Part shown: positions 16,896 through 25,847 of the stretch, in pieces
Numbering within the stretch: position 1 is the stretch's first letter
Layout of the letters: every line of letters begins with the position of its first letter
Position numbers and translations under genes: made by a program
From: JBBRHQ01 sp963781345
Lineage (GTDB): Bacteria; Actinomycetota; Thermoleophilia; Solirubrobacterales; 70-9
Assembly (NCBI GenBank): GCA_963781345.1
Contig: CAWAFQ010000014.1
Location: forward strand, 620,001-684,000
DNA length: 64,000 bases
Direction: 5' to 3'
The notes under the pieces: model-generated
Seen by the model: only the letters and a program-made list of their open reading frames with translations
What the model was told of the DNA's origin: nothing
Database searches by the model: none

Positions 16896-19109
16896 GTGGG
16901 AGCAATCTGTGAAGTTCGCAGTCGACGGGCACTTCGCACCATCTGGGGAGCGCTGCTGCTGGGGGTAGGGCTTCTCGGCGCCTCGATGCCCTCAGCGGCG
17001 AGCGCCGGATCGTTCGGTGTCGACCTCTCAACCGCGAAGCGCTGCGAGTTCATCGCGGCGACCGATGCCCAGTGCCTGCTGCCGTGGCCCAACGACTACT
17101 ACACGGTGCGGGATCCGAAGACCGACACCGGCCGTCGCCTAAACCTCAAGCTCGCATCGACACCCGAGAACGGGAGTCACGTCCACATCGATCCGAGCGA
17201 GCTCAACCGCAGCGACGGCTTCAGCCCGGGCGCGGCGATCGTCGTCGGCATCCCGGGTCTCGATAACCCGACCGCCTTCAGGAAGACAGGGGCGGTTCCG
17301 ATCACCGACATGGGTCGCTCGTTCGCACGCAAGCAGCCGGTCGTTCTGATCGATGCATCCACCGGCAAGCGCCAGCTGATCTGGTCGGAGCTGGACTCCA
17401 ACGCGACGACACCGGAGACGACGAATCTGCTGATCCACCCGGGCAGGAACCTGAAGGAGGGCCATCGCTACATCGTCGCCCTTAGGAACCTGCGGGACTC
17501 CGCCGGGAAGAGGATCCCCGCGCCCGCCGGGTTCAGGCCTTACCTCAACGACATCCAGACCAAGATCGGCCCCGTAGAGCGCCGCCGAAACCACTTCGAC
17601 TCGATCTTCCGGACCCTGAGGAAGTCCGGCATCAGCCGCCGCGGCCTCTATCTCGCCTGGGACTTCACCGTCGCCAGCACCCGCAACATCAGCGAGCGCA
17701 TGCTCCACATCCGCGACGACGCGCTTGCGCAGCTGGGGGACAGAAGCCCGGGCAACGGGGTCATCAACGGCGCTCCGCCCAATTTCACGGTCACCGATGT
17801 GAAAACGGTCGACGATCCGGTACCCGCCCAGGAGCTGACCGGTAGCCACACCACCGAGAACGTTCGCGAGGTGACTGGGACATTCCAGGTCCCCTGCTAC
17901 ATCCATCCCGACTGCGAGGCGAGCAGCGCAGGGCGCTTCTCGCTCAACGCCCGCGGGCTCCCCAAGCGCACCGGGGGCGTCTACAACGCGCGCTTCACCT
18001 GCAACATCCCACTCTCGGCGGTCAATGAGACGGCGCCCGGCTCCGGCGTCTGGACGGTGGACCACAAGGTGCGAACGTCGATGTACGGGCACGGGCTCTT
18101 CGGCGACTACACCGAGGTCCACACCAGGAACGTGCGCCAGCTCGGAAACGATCACGGCGTGATCACCTGCGCGACCGACTTCATCGGAATGTTCGAGGAC
18201 GACGTCTTGCCCGAGGCGGTGCCGGCGCTGCTCGACATCTCGAACTTCCCACCGCTCGTCGACAGGCTCCAGCAGGGATTCCTCGACTTCATCTTCCTCG
18301 GCAGACTGATGGCCAATCCGGGGGGATTCGCCGCCGACCCTGCATTCAAGTTCAGCGGCTCCTCGGTGGTCGACACCGAGCACGGACTCTTCTACTACGG
18401 CAACAGCCAGGGTGGGATCGCGGGGGGCGCGCTGACCGCGGTCGAGCCCGACATCACCCGCACGGTCCTCTACGTGCCCGGGATGAACTACTCGACCCTT
18501 CTCACCCGCAGCATCGACTTCGCCGACTACTCGCTCGTCCTCTACCCGTCCTATCCCGACGAGGGCGTGCGGCCGCTGCTGCTCTCGATGATCCAGACGA
18601 TGTGGGACCGCGGGGAGCCTGACGGGTACGCGAACCACATGACTTCGAGCCCGCTCCCGAAGACGCCCGCCCACAAGGTGCTGATCGAGATGGCCTACGG
18701 CGACCACCAGGTGGCCAACGTCGCGACCGAGGTCGAGGCGCGGACGATCGGGGCTCCGCTGCGCCGTCCCGCGCTTGACCCCTTCCGTCTCCCGACGGGC
18801 TTCAAGTCACCCTTCTACGCGATGCCCAAGCTCGGCGGCCTCGGCGGTGCGGCAGCGAGGGGGAGCGGGATGTTCGTCTGGGACATCGGCCCGAAGCGGA
18901 CCGTCGGCATGACCGAGTTCGGGACCGACCCACCGCCGATCACCAACACCTCGCCCGACGACAGCTTCGGCGTCGACCCGCACGACACGGTGATCAACGA
19001 GACACCCGAGATCCGGGCGCAGATCGCCAACTTCCTCAAGCTGAACGGGAAGATCACCAATCCCTGCGGTGCAAGGCCCTGCTATGGGGCGGGCTGGACC
19101 GGTCCCTGA
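16896..19109 (+). CDS. Large secreted alpha/beta-hydrolase-like protein, copy 2
   Basis: This protein of about 737 residues is a close paralogue of its upstream neighbour, with the same order of blocks: CLLPWPNDYYTV, SDGFSPGAAIVV, LYLAWDFTVAS, VPCYIHPDC, GHGLFGDYTEVH, GNSQGG (Ser about 504) and AYGDHQV. GTG 16896 is preferred over 16854 because GGAGGAG lies nine bases before it. A hydrophobic signal segment (IWGALLLGVGLLGASMPSA) follows. It lacks the extra N-terminal beta-rich region of copy 1. A secreted esterase or lipase role is inferred; the shared Ser and His favour an active enzyme. Confidence 0.78.
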   Translation: MGAICEVRSRRALRTIWGALLLGVGLLGASMPSAASAGSFGVDLSTAKRCEFIAATDAQCLLPWPNDYYTVRDPKTDTGRRLNLKLASTPENGSHVHIDPSELNRSDGFSPGAAIVVGIPGLDNPTAFRKTGAVPITDMGRSFARKQPVVLIDASTGKRQLIWSELDSNATTPETTNLLIHPGRNLKEGHRYIVALRNLRDSAGKRIPAPAGFRPYLNDIQTKIGPVERRRNHFDSIFRTLRKSGISRRGLYLAWDFTVASTRNISERMLHIRDDALAQLGDRSPGNGVINGAPPNFTVTDVKTVDDPVPAQELTGSHTTENVREVTGTFQVPCYIHPDCEASSAGRFSLNARGLPKRTGGVYNARFTCNIPLSAVNETAPGSGVWTVDHKVRTSMYGHGLFGDYTEVHTRNVRQLGNDHGVITCATDFIGMFEDDVLPEAVPALLDISNFPPLVDRLQQGFLDFIFLGRLMANPGGFAADPAFKFSGSSVVDTEHGLFYYGNSQGGIAGGALTAVEPDITRTVLYVPGMNYSTLLTRSIDFADYSLVLYPSYPDEGVRPLLLSMIQTMWDRGEPDGYANHMTSSPLPKTPAHKVLIEMAYGDHQVANVATEVEARTIGAPLRRPALDPFRLPTGFKSPFYAMPKLGGLGGAAARGSGMFVWDIGPKRTVGMTEFGTDPPPITNTSPDDSFGVDPHDTVINETPEIRAQIANFLKLNGKITNPCGARPCYGAGWTGP

Positions 19110-19179
19110 GCTGAGCGCTCGCCGCCGGCGACGAAGCTGAGGCCACCGGGCCGGCGAGGCTCGCCTGCTCCCGGCTCCT

Positions 19180-19701
19180 TCATACCCACTCGATCTCGAT
19201 CTCGGCAGTCGCCAGCTCGCGGTAGCGGCTGCGGTTGAGCCGCCGTGAGACCGTCGCGAAGAGCCGCTGCGCCGGCGTCCACAGCGCCACCCAGCCGAGG
19301 ACGACCAGTCCCTGCGAGACGCTGCTGAAGAAGGCGTCGTTCTCCGTTCCCTGGTCGATCAGGCTGGAGAGGAGCAGGCAGACGATCAGGAAGCCGAAGG
19401 CGATCAACGTCTCGCGCCGCTCGCTGCGGCTGACGGAGATCCACTTCTTGCTCTCCCGGTAGGTCTCCTCGAGGTCCCTGCGGACAGCCTTCTTCACCTG
19501 CTCGGCGAGGGTGTCTCGCCGCAGCTCCGCCGGCAGCTCGAGCGTGAGATGCTCGGGCCGGCCCTCGCGCGAGTCGATCCAGGCCCAAAGAATCCGCTCC
19601 CGCACCTCGTCGGTGAGCGGGCGCTCAGAGATGGCGCCGACGCTGTAGGGGTCGATCAGGTAGTCGAGCGACGGGGCGCGGATCGCGAAGTCTGCGGCCA
19701 C
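19180..19701 (-). CDS. Membrane protein of unknown function
   Basis: The protein has 173 residues. A soluble N-terminal half (about 1-95) has basic and acidic helices (LAEQVKKAVRRDLEETYRES). Two hydrophobic stretches follow, LIAFGFLIVCLLLSSLI and GLVVLGWVALWTPAQ, then a charged tail with RRLNRSRYRELATAEIEIEW. I do not recognise the family. It stands alone between the secreted hydrolases on the other strand and the repeat-bearing gap at 19702-20002. Confidence 0.7.
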   Translation of the reverse strand: MAADFAIRAPSLDYLIDPYSVGAISERPLTDEVRERILWAWIDSREGRPEHLTLELPAELRRDTLAEQVKKAVRRDLEETYRESKKWISVSRSERRETLIAFGFLIVCLLLSSLIDQGTENDAFFSSVSQGLVVLGWVALWTPAQRLFATVSRRLNRSRYRELATAEIEIEWV

Positions 19702-19742
19702 GAAGCGAGGCTAAGAGCTGCACCGGATGCCCTCGCGCACGA

Positions 19743-19805
19743 GCCCGCCAGGCGTCGAGCAGGGCCCGCCAGGCGTGGCGAAGCGCCCGCCAGGCGTCGA
19801 GTGGA
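19743..19805. repeat. Three 21-bp tandem repeats
   Basis: The word gcccgccaggcgt begins at 19743, 19764 and 19785, an exact 21-base period. Units 1 and 3 continue as cgag, unit 2 as ggcg. The third unit merges into the left arm of the 49-nt hairpin. The period is a multiple of three but lies outside any credible gene. Confidence 0.8.
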
Positions 19806-19844
19806 CGATATCCCCAATATGGCGAGGGAAATCGTCCACTCGAC
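19796..19844. repeat. 49-nt hairpin element, family A, copy 1
   Basis: Perfect 14-bp arms GTCGAGTGGACGAT and ATCGTCCACTCGAC enclose 21 bases. The same length, the outer GTCGAGTGG/CCACTCGAC arms and the inner 'gcgagggaaa' recur (in reverse orientation) at 35594 and 35654. Confidence 0.8.
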
Positions 19845-20002
19845 CGGAGATCCGGGCGGGACTAAGGACCTCGCGGGACCTCGCGGCGGACGGGGGCGAG
19901 GGTCGCGCGTGGCGGACGGGGGCGTCGCCCGTGGCGTGCCCCGGGCGGGATCAGCCTCGCGAATTCGCCAGGTTTACATAAGACAGATTAGGAAGCATTG
20001 GA

Positions 20003-21361
20003 TCAGAGCGCCGAGGGATAGGTCTCGGGCGGCTCGCCCGTTTCCCATCCGGCGGTTCGCTCCAGAGGCTCCACCGCGCGGGTCTCGTCGATATGGATGA
20101 CCGCGTCGAACTGGCCGGTGATCCTGGAGGTGAAATAGTGGCTGGCACGCTCTGTCTCGGGCCGGTAGATGACGCCGATCGCCCGCTCGAGCCGGGGATC
20201 GCTCAAACGCGCCTGCACATCCCTGTGGTCGGAGCGCAGCAGGAATCGATCGAGGCCGATCTGGTGGAAGACGGCCTCGTAGCTCTCCGGGAGTGCCGGG
20301 CGCACCCGCTTGCGCTCGCAGGGGCCGTCCCAGTCTGAGGCTGCGGTGACGGTTCCGTGGTCAGTCGTGAAGCCGATCAGAACGGCGTCCTCGCCCTCGC
20401 TCTGGCGGATCATCTGTCCGACGTTGAGCTCACCTCGCTGGCCCATCTCGGTCATGCGGGCATCGCCGACGTGTGAGTTGTGCTCCCAGACGACTATCCG
20501 CGTGCGTCCGCTGTGGCGGTCGAGGTGTGCTGTCAGGCGAAGCAGGGTGTCGGCCATGTGACGATCACGCAGATTCCACGACGAGGTCCGCGGGGAGAAC
20601 ATGGAGCGGTAGTACTCCTCGGCGTTGGCGACCAGCCGCGCATTCTGCTCGGCGTAGAAGAACTCGTCCTCGGCGGCGAGCCCGTCGAGGCGCATATATA
20701 CCCCCGAAGCTCGATGCAGCTCGAGTAGCTGCTCCATGACCCCGCGCCGGCAGGACTCGCTGAGCCCGAGGCTGGCGGCGTACCCGTACTTCTGGCTCTC
20801 GCCGCCGAAGTGCTCGAAGCAGGCGTAGCGCTCCCGCGCCCGGGCCGCCCCCTCGGGGTCGACCGAGTCGAGGTATCCGATAACCGCTTCGATCGAGGCA
20901 TAGAGGCTGTAGAGGTCGAGGCCGTAGAAGCCGACCGGCGTGGCCCCGGCCCCAAGGCTGTCGTTGTGGGCACGCAGCCAACCGATGAAGTCGAGCACGT
21001 CGGCGTTGCGCCACATCCAGGATGGGAAGCGCTTGAAGCCGCGCAGAGCCTCCTCGGCGTCGGCGTCTTCGCGGGCGCCGCGGACATAGCGGTTGACGCG
21101 GTAGGCATCGGGCCAGTCCCCCTCGACCGCGACGGCGCCGAAGCCCTTCTCCTCGATCAGCCGACGGGTGATGCGGGCGCGCTCGCGGTAGAACTCGTGC
21201 GTTCCGTGGGATGCCTCGCCGATGAGGACGAAGCGCGCGTCGCCGACCCGCTCGAGCAGGGAGTCATAGTCCGTGGCCGCGCCGCTGAGCGACTGGGCCG
21301 CATGAAGCAGATCCCCACTCGCGACTGTGGGCTGCGCCGCCGGGCTCTCGCCGAGGCTCAC
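20003..21361 (-). CDS. Erythromycin esterase family protein
   Basis: This protein has 452 residues. Conserved family features are LIGEASHGTHEFYRERA near residues 46-62, VAVEGDWPDAYRVNRY, and WEHNSHVGDARMTEMG around residue 300, carrying the histidines and glutamates of the active site. Most chromosomal members of this family have no proven macrolide activity, so resistance should not be assumed. It lies five bases downstream of a phosphoribosyltransferase-hydrolase fusion on the same strand, a pairing known from many genomes and often linked to stress loci. Confidence 0.87.
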   Translation of the reverse strand: MSLGESPAAQPTVASGDLLHAAQSLSGAATDYDSLLERVGDARFVLIGEASHGTHEFYRERARITRRLIEEKGFGAVAVEGDWPDAYRVNRYVRGAREDADAEEALRGFKRFPSWMWRNADVLDFIGWLRAHNDSLGAGATPVGFYGLDLYSLYASIEAVIGYLDSVDPEGAARARERYACFEHFGGESQKYGYAASLGLSESCRRGVMEQLLELHRASGVYMRLDGLAAEDEFFYAEQNARLVANAEEYYRSMFSPRTSSWNLRDRHMADTLLRLTAHLDRHSGRTRIVVWEHNSHVGDARMTEMGQRGELNVGQMIRQSEGEDAVLIGFTTDHGTVTAASDWDGPCERKRVRPALPESYEAVFHQIGLDRFLLRSDHRDVQARLSDPRLERAIGVIYRPETERASHYFTSRITGQFDAVIHIDETRAVEPLERTAGWETGEPPETYPSAL

Positions 21362-21366
21362 GGGAC

Positions 21367-22671
21367 TCAGCCCCGCGGATCGGTGACCCGGTCGGCGCCG
21401 AGGTTGGCGCTGAACCAGCGAGACGCCAGCTCGGATACCTGCTCGAGCGTGCCCGGCTCGGAGAACAGGTGCCCGGCTCCCGGCACGATCGCCAGCTCGC
21501 AGCCGGCGCCGATGCTCTTCTTCGCCCGCCGGTTGAGCTCGAGGACATCGTGGTCCTCGGAGCCGACGATCAGCAGGGTCGGTGCCTGCACCGCGGAAAG
21601 GCTCGGGCCAGCCAGATCGGGACGGCCTCCGCGCGAGACCACCGCGTCGATCTGCTCCGGGATCTCGGCCGCCGCGACCAGGGCCGCCGCGGCACCGGTG
21701 CTCGCTCCGAAATAGCCGATCGGCGTCTCCCCCAGCCCGGGCTCACCAAGCATCCAGCGGGTGACGGCGATCAGGCGCTCGGCGAGCAGCGCGATGTCGA
21801 AGACCTTGGCGCGATTCCCGGACTCCTCCGACGTCAGCAGGTCGAACAGGAGTGTCCCGAGGCCCGCCTCGCGCAGCCGCGCGGCCACCGCGGCGTTGCG
21901 CGGGCTCAGCCTGCTGCTGCCGCTGCCGTGCGCAAAGATGACCAGGCCCGTCGCGGAGGCGGGCATCTGCAGCTCCCCCCGCAGCTCGGCATCGGCGACC
22001 GGGATCGCCACCTCTGCACTGCCGTTTGCACCGCCGCGCGACAGCCCGGCACCGAGTAGCCCGATCACCTCCTCGTCGGAGACCTGGGAGAAATCGCGGT
22101 AGGACTGCCCCACTCCGACATGGGAGCCCGGTTGGGAGAGGCAGACCATCTCGTCGGCGATCGCGCCGATGCGGCGAGCGGCTTCGGGAGCGCAGACCGG
22201 AACAGCGATGATCACCCTCCTCGGCTCCTGCCTTCTCACGGCCTCGAGGGCGGCGGTGTCGGTGACGCCGGTGGCGATGCCGTCGTCGACGAGGATCACC
22301 GTGCGGCCACGCAGTGACAGCATCTCGCGATCACCACGGTAGGCGGCGACCCGCCGGCGCAGCTCGGCGGCCTCACGAGCGACGATCTCGTCGAATTGCG
22401 CCTGGGTCACTTCCAGGGCCTCGATCGCCCCCTGGTTGACGACGCAGGTACCGTCCTCTGCGACGGCGCCGATCCCGTATTCGGGGTTCCCAGGCGCGCC
22501 GAGCTTGCGCACGGCGAGTACTTCGAGGGGTGCCTCGAAGGCGGCCGCGATCTCTGCCGCCACCGGGACGCCCCCACGGGGGAGCGCGACCACGACCGGT
22601 GCCTCGTCCCTCAACGGCGCCAGCCGCTCCGCGAGCAACCGGCCCGCCTCGCCGCGATCGGAGAAGATCAC
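21367..22671 (-). CDS. Phosphoribosyltransferase fused to dienelactone-hydrolase-like domain
   Basis: The protein has about 434 residues from GTG 22671; a longer form from GTG 22716 is possible. The N-terminal half is a PRTase: VVALPRGGVPVAAEIA, then the PRPP loop VILVDDGIATGVT. The C-terminal half (about 215-430) is an alpha/beta hydrolase: FAHGSGSSRLSPRN, the nucleophile region YFGASTGAAAALVA, TLLIVGSEDHDVLEL and a late His in GAGHLF. This fusion is a known architecture of unclear biochemistry. It is co-directional with and five bases from the erythromycin-esterase-like gene, so both are probably one operon. Confidence 0.88.
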   Translation of the reverse strand: MIFSDRGEAGRLLAERLAPLRDEAPVVVALPRGGVPVAAEIAAAFEAPLEVLAVRKLGAPGNPEYGIGAVAEDGTCVVNQGAIEALEVTQAQFDEIVAREAAELRRRVAAYRGDREMLSLRGRTVILVDDGIATGVTDTAALEAVRRQEPRRVIIAVPVCAPEAARRIGAIADEMVCLSQPGSHVGVGQSYRDFSQVSDEEVIGLLGAGLSRGGANGSAEVAIPVADAELRGELQMPASATGLVIFAHGSGSSRLSPRNAAVAARLREAGLGTLLFDLLTSEESGNRAKVFDIALLAERLIAVTRWMLGEPGLGETPIGYFGASTGAAAALVAAAEIPEQIDAVVSRGGRPDLAGPSLSAVQAPTLLIVGSEDHDVLELNRRAKKSIGAGCELAIVPGAGHLFSEPGTLEQVSELASRWFSANLGADRVTDPRG

Positions 22672-22754
22672 GGGCGAGCCAGGGTTCGAACGGGTTGTGG
22701 CGTTCGCCGAAATCACCTATGTGACCGTAGACGCTGCGGCGCCGCGCGTCATCC

Positions 22755-22824
22755 GTAGCCACGCACACATCTGATGTGGTCGATCCGGCGTAACCACGCA
22801 CAGATCCGACCTGTTCGGTCCGGC
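22755..22824. repeat. Two 35-nt imperfect tandem repeats
   Basis: 22755-22789 and 22790-22824 match at about 28 of 35 positions. Both contain gta-(g/a)-ccacgcaca and end tccggc. The words CACGCACA and CATCTGATG of unit 1 reappear on the opposite strand near 55290-55322. The location is upstream of the PRTase fusion gene. Confidence 0.65.
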
Positions 22825-22874
22825 CCGCCGACCGAGCGCCCGGACCCGGTGGGCCGCGTGGATCAGGCCGGCGC

Positions 22875-23525
22875 TCAGCCTCCGAGCCCGCCGAAGATCG
22901 CGAAGGGGTTGGGCGGCGCCTCGTGCCTGGCCGCCTGGAACGTGCCCTCGACCCTGACCTCGCTGCCCTCGGGCGCCTCGGAGCGGAGGCGGTCGGCGAG
23001 AATCTGGGCGGCGTCCTCATCGGCTGCGCCGACCACGAGGTACTTCCAGCGGCGGACGTTCTGAATGCCCTCGGAGTCGAGTTGCTTCGAGAGGGCCACT
23101 GCATCGTGGTGGCTGGGCAGGTCGACCCGGACCTCCCACTCGGGGTAGCCGTGCTCGGTGGCCTCGGCACGCTCCTCTTCAACCAGCTCCTTGTGCTCGG
23201 AAGCCTGCTCATCCTCGCTGGCGGGAAGCGGGCTGTCCGGGTCCTCCCACTCCAGCGCAGTCGGGTGCCAGTGCTCGAGTACAGCCGAAGCGACGGTCCA
23301 GTCGTTTCGCGCGGCCAGCGAGCGGATCGCCTTCTCGGCCTCCTCGGCCTGCTCCCGGTCCGCCGCGTAGAGGAAGACGTGTGGCCCATCGTGGGTGACG
23401 ATCACCCGGTCGCCAAACGACTCCTCGAGGTCGTGGTCCATCTCGCCTGCGGCGAGGTCCTCCGTGAGGCCATGAGCGAGTCCGTGCTCTTCGAGCTCGA
23501 TACTGAGGCGCCAGTCGTCATTCAT
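22875..23525 (-). CDS. Conserved hypothetical protein with two alpha/beta repeats
   Basis: This 216-residue, very acidic protein (start ATG 23525) seems to have two similar halves: residues about 5-75 (VTHDGPHVFLYAADREQAEEAEKAI) and about 125-195 (WKYLVVGAADEDAAQILADRLR). They are separated by a charged, probably disordered or coiled linker (SEDEQASEHKELVEEERAE). Each half looks like a small ferredoxin-like fold. It has no signal peptide or metal motif. I do not recognise a function. Confidence 0.75.
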   Translation of the reverse strand: MNDDWRLSIELEEHGLAHGLTEDLAAGEMDHDLEESFGDRVIVTHDGPHVFLYAADREQAEEAEKAIRSLAARNDWTVASAVLEHWHPTALEWEDPDSPLPASEDEQASEHKELVEEERAEATEHGYPEWEVRVDLPSHHDAVALSKQLDSEGIQNVRRWKYLVVGAADEDAAQILADRLRSEAPEGSEVRVEGTFQAARHEAPPNPFAIFGGLGG

Positions 23526-23626
23526 CGGCCGCAACCCTACCCTGCCGGCGACCCTGATGAGCGATGCAGGGGCCCGGCAGGCCCGGCGCCACCGAGGATT
23601 CGCTGATCTAGGCTGTCGGGGTCCGC

Positions 23627-24040
23627 ATGAGCGCCACCGCCTCCGACATCGTCCGCCGCGCCTACGACGCCTTTCGCGAGCGCGATCTCGACACTCTGAC
23701 CGAGATCTCCGACCCCGCGATCAGGATTTCGAGTGTCACCGGCATTCTCTCCGGGCGTGAGACGCCGTATGAGGGGGTGGAGGCGCTTGCCGAGTACGTC
23801 CGCGACGTCCTCACGATCTGGGACCAGATCGCCCTTGTGCCCGAAGAGTTCCATGACCTCGGCGACGAGCGGGTACTGGTCTTCGGCCGGGTTCGAGCAC
23901 GGCGGCGTCAGTCGGAGATCGACATACCGAACGCCTGGCTGTGGACCCTGCGCCGCGGACGCGTGGTCTCGGTCCGCGTCTACGCCGAGCCGACCGCCGA
24001 CGCCCGCTGGCTCTTCAAGCGGCGCGGAGGGTCCAGGTGA
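23627..24040 (+). CDS. SnoaL/NTF2-like protein
   Basis: This 137-residue protein begins ASDIVRRAYDAFRERDLDTL, the typical first helices of a SnoaL-like NTF2 fold, and ends in strands such as AWLWTLRRGRVVSVRVYAE. Such proteins are small isomerases, hydrolases or binding proteins; no catalytic role can be assigned. Its stop overlaps the GTG of the LOG gene (GTGA), so the two are coupled. Confidence 0.82.
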   Translation: MSATASDIVRRAYDAFRERDLDTLTEISDPAIRISSVTGILSGRETPYEGVEALAEYVRDVLTIWDQIALVPEEFHDLGDERVLVFGRVRARRRQSEIDIPNAWLWTLRRGRVVSVRVYAEPTADARWLFKRRGGSR

Positions 24041-24741
24041 ACACCGCGGGCCCGCGCACTCCGACGACCCTGGATCAGGAGATCATCTGCGCCGACGAGT
24101 CGCGCGTTCTCTCGACCCAGACCGACGCGGACCGCCTTCGCCGGGTCGAGGCCGAGCTGCGGACCGGGTTCGAGAAGCTCGGCGACGTCGGCCCGGCGGC
24201 GTGTGTCTTCGGGTCCGCTCGCACGCGCCCCGGCAGCCCCGATTACGAGCTCGCGCGCCGGGCCTGCAAGGCGATCGGCGAGGCCGGGTGGGCGGTGATC
24301 ACCGGTGGCGGCCCGGGGACGATGGAGGCCGCCAACCGAGGCGCCCGCGACGCCGGCGCGCTCTCGATCGGCCTCAACATCGAGCTTCCCCACGAGCAGG
24401 CGGCCAACCCCTACGTCGACATCGGGATCGAGTTCCACTACTTCTTCACGCGCAAGCTGATGTTCGTCCGCTACTCGCGTGCCTTCGTCCTCTTCCCCGG
24501 CGGCTTCGGCACCCTCGACGAGATGTTCGAGGTCCTGACCCTCGCGCAGACCGGAAAGGCCGACGACTACCCGGTGGTCCTCGTCGGCCGCGACTACTGG
24601 CGGGGACTGATGGAATGGGTCGATGCTCAGCTGCTCGATCAGGGCCGGATCTCACCCGCCGATATGCGGGTGATCTCCTACGCCGATGACCCCGAGGAGA
24701 TCGTCGCCGCGGCGACCTCCGGGATCGTCGACGCCGGGTAG
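24037..24741 (+). CDS. LOG family protein (TIGR00730-type)
   Basis: The predicted protein has 234 residues from GTG 24037. GGGPGTMEAANRGA and the signature PGGFGTLDEMFE identify the lysine-decarboxylase-like fold of LOG proteins, which cleave cytokinin or other nucleoside monophosphates to base plus ribose 5-phosphate. The Arg and Glu of the active site are present. Its last 64 bases overlap, in the opposite direction, the 3' end of the phospholipase-D-like gene. Confidence 0.9.
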   Translation: MNTAGPRTPTTLDQEIICADESRVLSTQTDADRLRRVEAELRTGFEKLGDVGPAACVFGSARTRPGSPDYELARRACKAIGEAGWAVITGGGPGTMEAANRGARDAGALSIGLNIELPHEQAANPYVDIGIEFHYFFTRKLMFVRYSRAFVLFPGGFGTLDEMFEVLTLAQTGKADDYPVVLVGRDYWRGLMEWVDAQLLDQGRISPADMRVISYADDPEEIVAAATSGIVDAG

Positions 24742-25790
24742 CGGCCCCTCACCTCGTCGACGAAGCCGGCCATGCGCTCGGCCAGGGTGGCGTCGGCGAT
24801 CTCGAGCACGTTCTCGGCGTTCTGTTCGCCCGATCGCGAGAGGTTGAAGGAGCCAACGAAGACGGCGTCGTCGGCAACGGTCACCTTCGCGTGCATGAAG
24901 TCGTGAACCGTCTCGGGGCTCCAGGGCGTCGAGGGCTTGCCAGAGAAACGCAGCTTCGAGAGCACCGTCGCCAGCAGGGGGATCTTCCAGGCGCCGTTGT
25001 CGGCGTGCCACTGCTCGAAGACCCGGTCCGTCTGCGGCTCGTCCACGACCCCGGCCACGTCCACCCCTCCCCCGCTCCCGATCTTCGCCAGCGCTTCAAG
25101 GATCGGCGCCGAGGTGATCACCGGCGAGGCGATCCGCACCCTCCGGCTCGCCCGCTCGATCGCATCGGCGATCCGCTCCGAGAGCTCCTCGCCGTGTCCC
25201 GGCGTGAACCAGGCCCGCACCTCGACTCCGCCGACCTCGACCGGGTCGGGGTCGGTGAAGCCGCTGCGGTCGACCTCCCCCCTCCCCCACAGCTCCTCGA
25301 AGTTGGCCTCGAAGCACTTCGCCACCCCCTCCGAGGCGACCGTGACGACGGCGTTCTCCTGCCTGGTCCAGGAGTCGACGGTCCAGTTGGTCGAGCCGCT
25401 CCAGACGGCCTCGGCGTCGCGGATCGCGTACTTGTGGTGCATCAGGTCGGGAATCCCGGGGATGCCCCGAGTCTCGATCGGCAGCTCCTCGAGAACCTCG
25501 GGCCGGGTCGCGGGCGGCGGGTGGATCGCGGGCGGCCGGTCGGTGTCGGTGTTGTAGACGAGGCGGACCTTGACCCCACGCCCGGCGGCGGCGCGCAGCT
25601 CATCGGCGACGATCGAACCGGTGGGGTCGGGGAGCCTGACGTCGTAGAGGGCGAGTTCGAGGGTCCGCTTCGCCGGGCGGAGGAATGCTGCGACTCTTCC
25701 TGCGACCTCCCCGGCGCTCTGGCCTCCGTCGGTCAGGGTGAGTACATCGATTGGCGAGGAGGCGGGGCTGATCGGCCGATCATTCCACAC
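24678..25790 (-). CDS. Phospholipase D-like protein
   Basis: This protein of about 370 residues has two HKD half-sites. The first is HHKYAIRDAEAVWSGSTNW (about 118-136) and the second HAKVTVADDAVFVGSFNLS (about 298-316), each with the His-x-Lys and downstream Gly-Ser. Such enzymes cut phosphodiesters (phospholipids or nucleic acid) or make cardiolipin. No membrane segment is evident, so a cytosolic nuclease or a lipid enzyme are both possible. The convergent 64-bp overlap with the LOG gene is real, because both C-termini are well formed. The exact ATG is uncertain. Confidence 0.88.
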   Translation of the reverse strand: MWNDRPISPASSPIDVLTLTDGGQSAGEVAGRVAAFLRPAKRTLELALYDVRLPDPTGSIVADELRAAAGRGVKVRLVYNTDTDRPPAIHPPPATRPEVLEELPIETRGIPGIPDLMHHKYAIRDAEAVWSGSTNWTVDSWTRQENAVVTVASEGVAKCFEANFEELWGRGEVDRSGFTDPDPVEVGGVEVRAWFTPGHGEELSERIADAIERASRRVRIASPVITSAPILEALAKIGSGGGVDVAGVVDEPQTDRVFEQWHADNGAWKIPLLATVLSKLRFSGKPSTPWSPETVHDFMHAKVTVADDAVFVGSFNLSRSGEQNAENVLEIADATLAERMAGFVDEVRGRYPASTIPEVAAATISSGSSA

Positions 25791-25847
25791 CGATCGCCGC
25801 TCCCCCCACTGCCACCCCAGAGTCTCCGGGGTCGGCGATCTCCCGCC

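Larger units (their letters stand above)
19702..20002. other. Intergenic gap with tandem repeat and 49-nt hairpin
   Basis: No convincing gene is present. It holds a 21-bp tandem repeat (19743-19805) running straight into a 49-nt hairpin (19796-19844), then 'gcggacgggggcg' direct repeats near 19883-19927. Only short ORFs of low-complexity Arg/Gly/Pro content cover it. Confidence 0.6.

Noticed and set aside
19743..19844. CRISPR-like array
   Set aside because: Units are 21 bp without unique spacers, and no cas gene is present.
20003..21361. Macrolide resistance gene
   Set aside because: Family membership only; chromosomal members paired with the PRTase-hydrolase fusion are not known to act on macrolides.
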